From NCBI GenBank assembly GCA_036504815.1, contig DASXUN010000015.1, positions 62,001 to 126,000 on the forward strand: a stretch of 64,000 bases of DNA, given 5' to 3'. Shown here one piece after another: positions 63,143-64,000 of this stretch. The translations under genes were made by a program, and so were the position numbers. The stretch comes from Gemmatimonadaceae bacterium. Lineage in GTDB: Bacteria; Gemmatimonadota; Gemmatimonadetes; Gemmatimonadales; Gemmatimonadaceae. A model generated the notes under the pieces. The model was given only the letters and a program-made list of their open reading frames with translations. It had not been told where the DNA came from and made no database searches. The stretch's first letter is position 1, and every line of letters begins with the position of its first letter.

Positions 63143-64000
63143 ATGGACGTCTTTGATCTAAGATCGCGCCTGGTCGCCGACTACCAGAGCTACACCCGAA
63201 GCTTCATCAAGATTCGGGACCCTCGAATCGCGGCCCACGTCGATGACGCACTCAATGCGGGCGCTTTTTGGCCGGAACCTCTACTGCAGCTTAATCCGAC
63301 GTTCCTGGCCGGCGGCACGGTCGACGATCTAGTCGCAACGGGCGTCCTCCATTCGGAATGCTCGAAGATCTTCCGAATCGACAAGTCCGACAGCGATCTG
63401 ACCGGCAAGCAACTTCAACTGCACACGCACCAGCGCGATGCGATCCTCAAGGCAAAAGAGGGCAAGTCCTACGTCCTGACCAGCGGCACCGGCTCAGGCA
63501 AGAGCATGACGTACATCGTGCCGATCGTCGACCACGTCCTCCGTAACGGAACTGGCCGAGGCATACAGGCGATCGTGGTCTATCCGATGAACGCGCTGGC
63601 TAACAGTCAGGCGGAGGAACTGAAGAAGTTCCTTGAAAAGGGATACGCTGAGGGCCAGTCGCCGGTACGGTTTGCCAGATACACCGGACAAGAGAAGGGC
63701 GACGTGCGAGAGGAGATCCGCCGGAATCCGCCGGACATCCTGCTCACGAACTACATGATGCTGGAACTGCTCCTAACGCGGACAGAAGATCGCGAGTTGG
63801 TGCGGGCCGCGCAGGGGCTTCGCTTCCTCGTCTTCGACGAGTTGCACACCTATCGGGGCCGGCAAGGAGCCGATGTAGCCTTGCTCGTCCGGCGTTGCCG
63901 ACAGGCCTTCGGAGGCCACGATGCGATTTGCATCGGCACGTCGGCGACGATGGCCAGTGGCGGGTCGACTCATGATCAGCGTCGTGAAGTCGCGGCCGTC
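63143..64000 (+). CDS. Large DEAD/DEAH-box helicase, N-terminal part (cut by window edge)
   Basis: The first 286 residues of a superfamily-2 helicase are present. Walker A is LTSGTGSGKSMTYIVP (114-121), the Q-like LQLHTHQRDAI precedes it, VVYPMNALANSQ and NPPDILLTNYMMLELLLT follow, then FDELHTYRGRQGADV (DEAH-like box) and GTSATMAS (motif III). The sequence resembles the DUF1998-associated helicases of Druantia (DruE) and DISARM-type defence loci, which are 1000-2000 residues long. The ATG at 63143 follows GAGGAG. The assignment needs the rest of the gene. Confidence 0.85.
   Translation, partial: MDVFDLRSRLVADYQSYTRSFIKIRDPRIAAHVDDALNAGAFWPEPLLQLNPTFLAGGTVDDLVATGVLHSECSKIFRIDKSDSDLTGKQLQLHTHQRDAILKAKEGKSYVLTSGTGSGKSMTYIVPIVDHVLRNGTGRGIQAIVVYPMNALANSQAEELKKFLEKGYAEGQSPVRFARYTGQEKGDVREEIRRNPPDILLTNYMMLELLLTRTEDRELVRAAQGLRFLVFDELHTYRGRQGADVALLVRRCRQAFGGHDAICIGTSATMASGGSTHDQRREVAAV

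Overview
The window is high-GC bacterial DNA, most likely from a Gemmatimonadota bacterium. The grounds are a SusC/SusD outer-membrane pair beside an atpA-atpG ATP synthase pair, a short RpoD-like sigma factor and periplasmic TPR proteins. This is judged from protein character; no database search was possible.

Bases 1 to 13382 look like stable chromosome. On the minus strand lie atpG (cut by the window edge), atpA, a SusD-like lipoprotein and its SusC-like TonB-dependent receptor, then an overlapping cluster of an MlaF-like ABC ATPase, a Nudix hydrolase and an AraC-type regulator, and a sigma-70 factor. On the plus strand follow tRNA-Ala(GGC), tRNA-Gly(GCC), tRNA-Val(GAC), a TPR protein, a CheY-like protein, tRNA-Arg(ACG) and tRNA-Pro(CGG). 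Two kinds of short tandem repeat sit between these genes: 7-bp GATGGCR units and 10-11-bp units ending in ACAG.

Bases 13386 to 53018 form a genomic island inserted at the 3' end of tRNA-Pro. The last 41 bp of tRNA-Pro and its flank (13345-13385) recur exactly at 52978-53018. A tyrosine integrase with an excisionase-like partner lies near the right end. The left third carries a TetR-controlled efflux operon whose RND pump is fused to its TolC-like outer-membrane factor, then a DUF6781-type protein, a UbiB-family kinase and a glycolipid glycosyltransferase fused to a papain-like domain. Next come a GbsR-type regulator with a large operator, an orphan TRAP-type binding protein, a CDP-alcohol phosphatidyltransferase-like protein with inositol-3-phosphate synthase, a transglutaminase-like protein, and an ArsR / quinone oxidoreductase / SnoaL-like cluster. 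The middle holds a split serine recombinase and degraded genes. The right third is defence-like: TcmP with its three-Cys DUF5131 partner, a four-gene ubiquitin-like conjugation operon (Ubl, CEHH metal-binding protein, JAB peptidase, E1) and, divergent from it, a four-gene RHH / GNAT / XRE / ImmA operon, followed by a phosphatase, the integrase, an ECF-like sigma factor and small regulators.

Bases 53018 to 64000 are also accessory in character: an MNT/HEPN toxin-antitoxin pair between two related hairpins, hypothetical proteins, two VirD4/TraG-like ATPases (one fused to a nuclease-like domain and a MerR-type DNA-binding domain) separated by a membrane protein, an AraC-type regulator, and the start of a large DEAD/DEAH helicase of the kind found in Druantia/DISARM-type defence loci. 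The tRNA-Pro site therefore looks like a hot spot holding stacked accessory modules. The ubiquitin-like operon with its divergent regulatory operon, and the VirD4-like ATPase cassette, are the best candidates for unusual systems.
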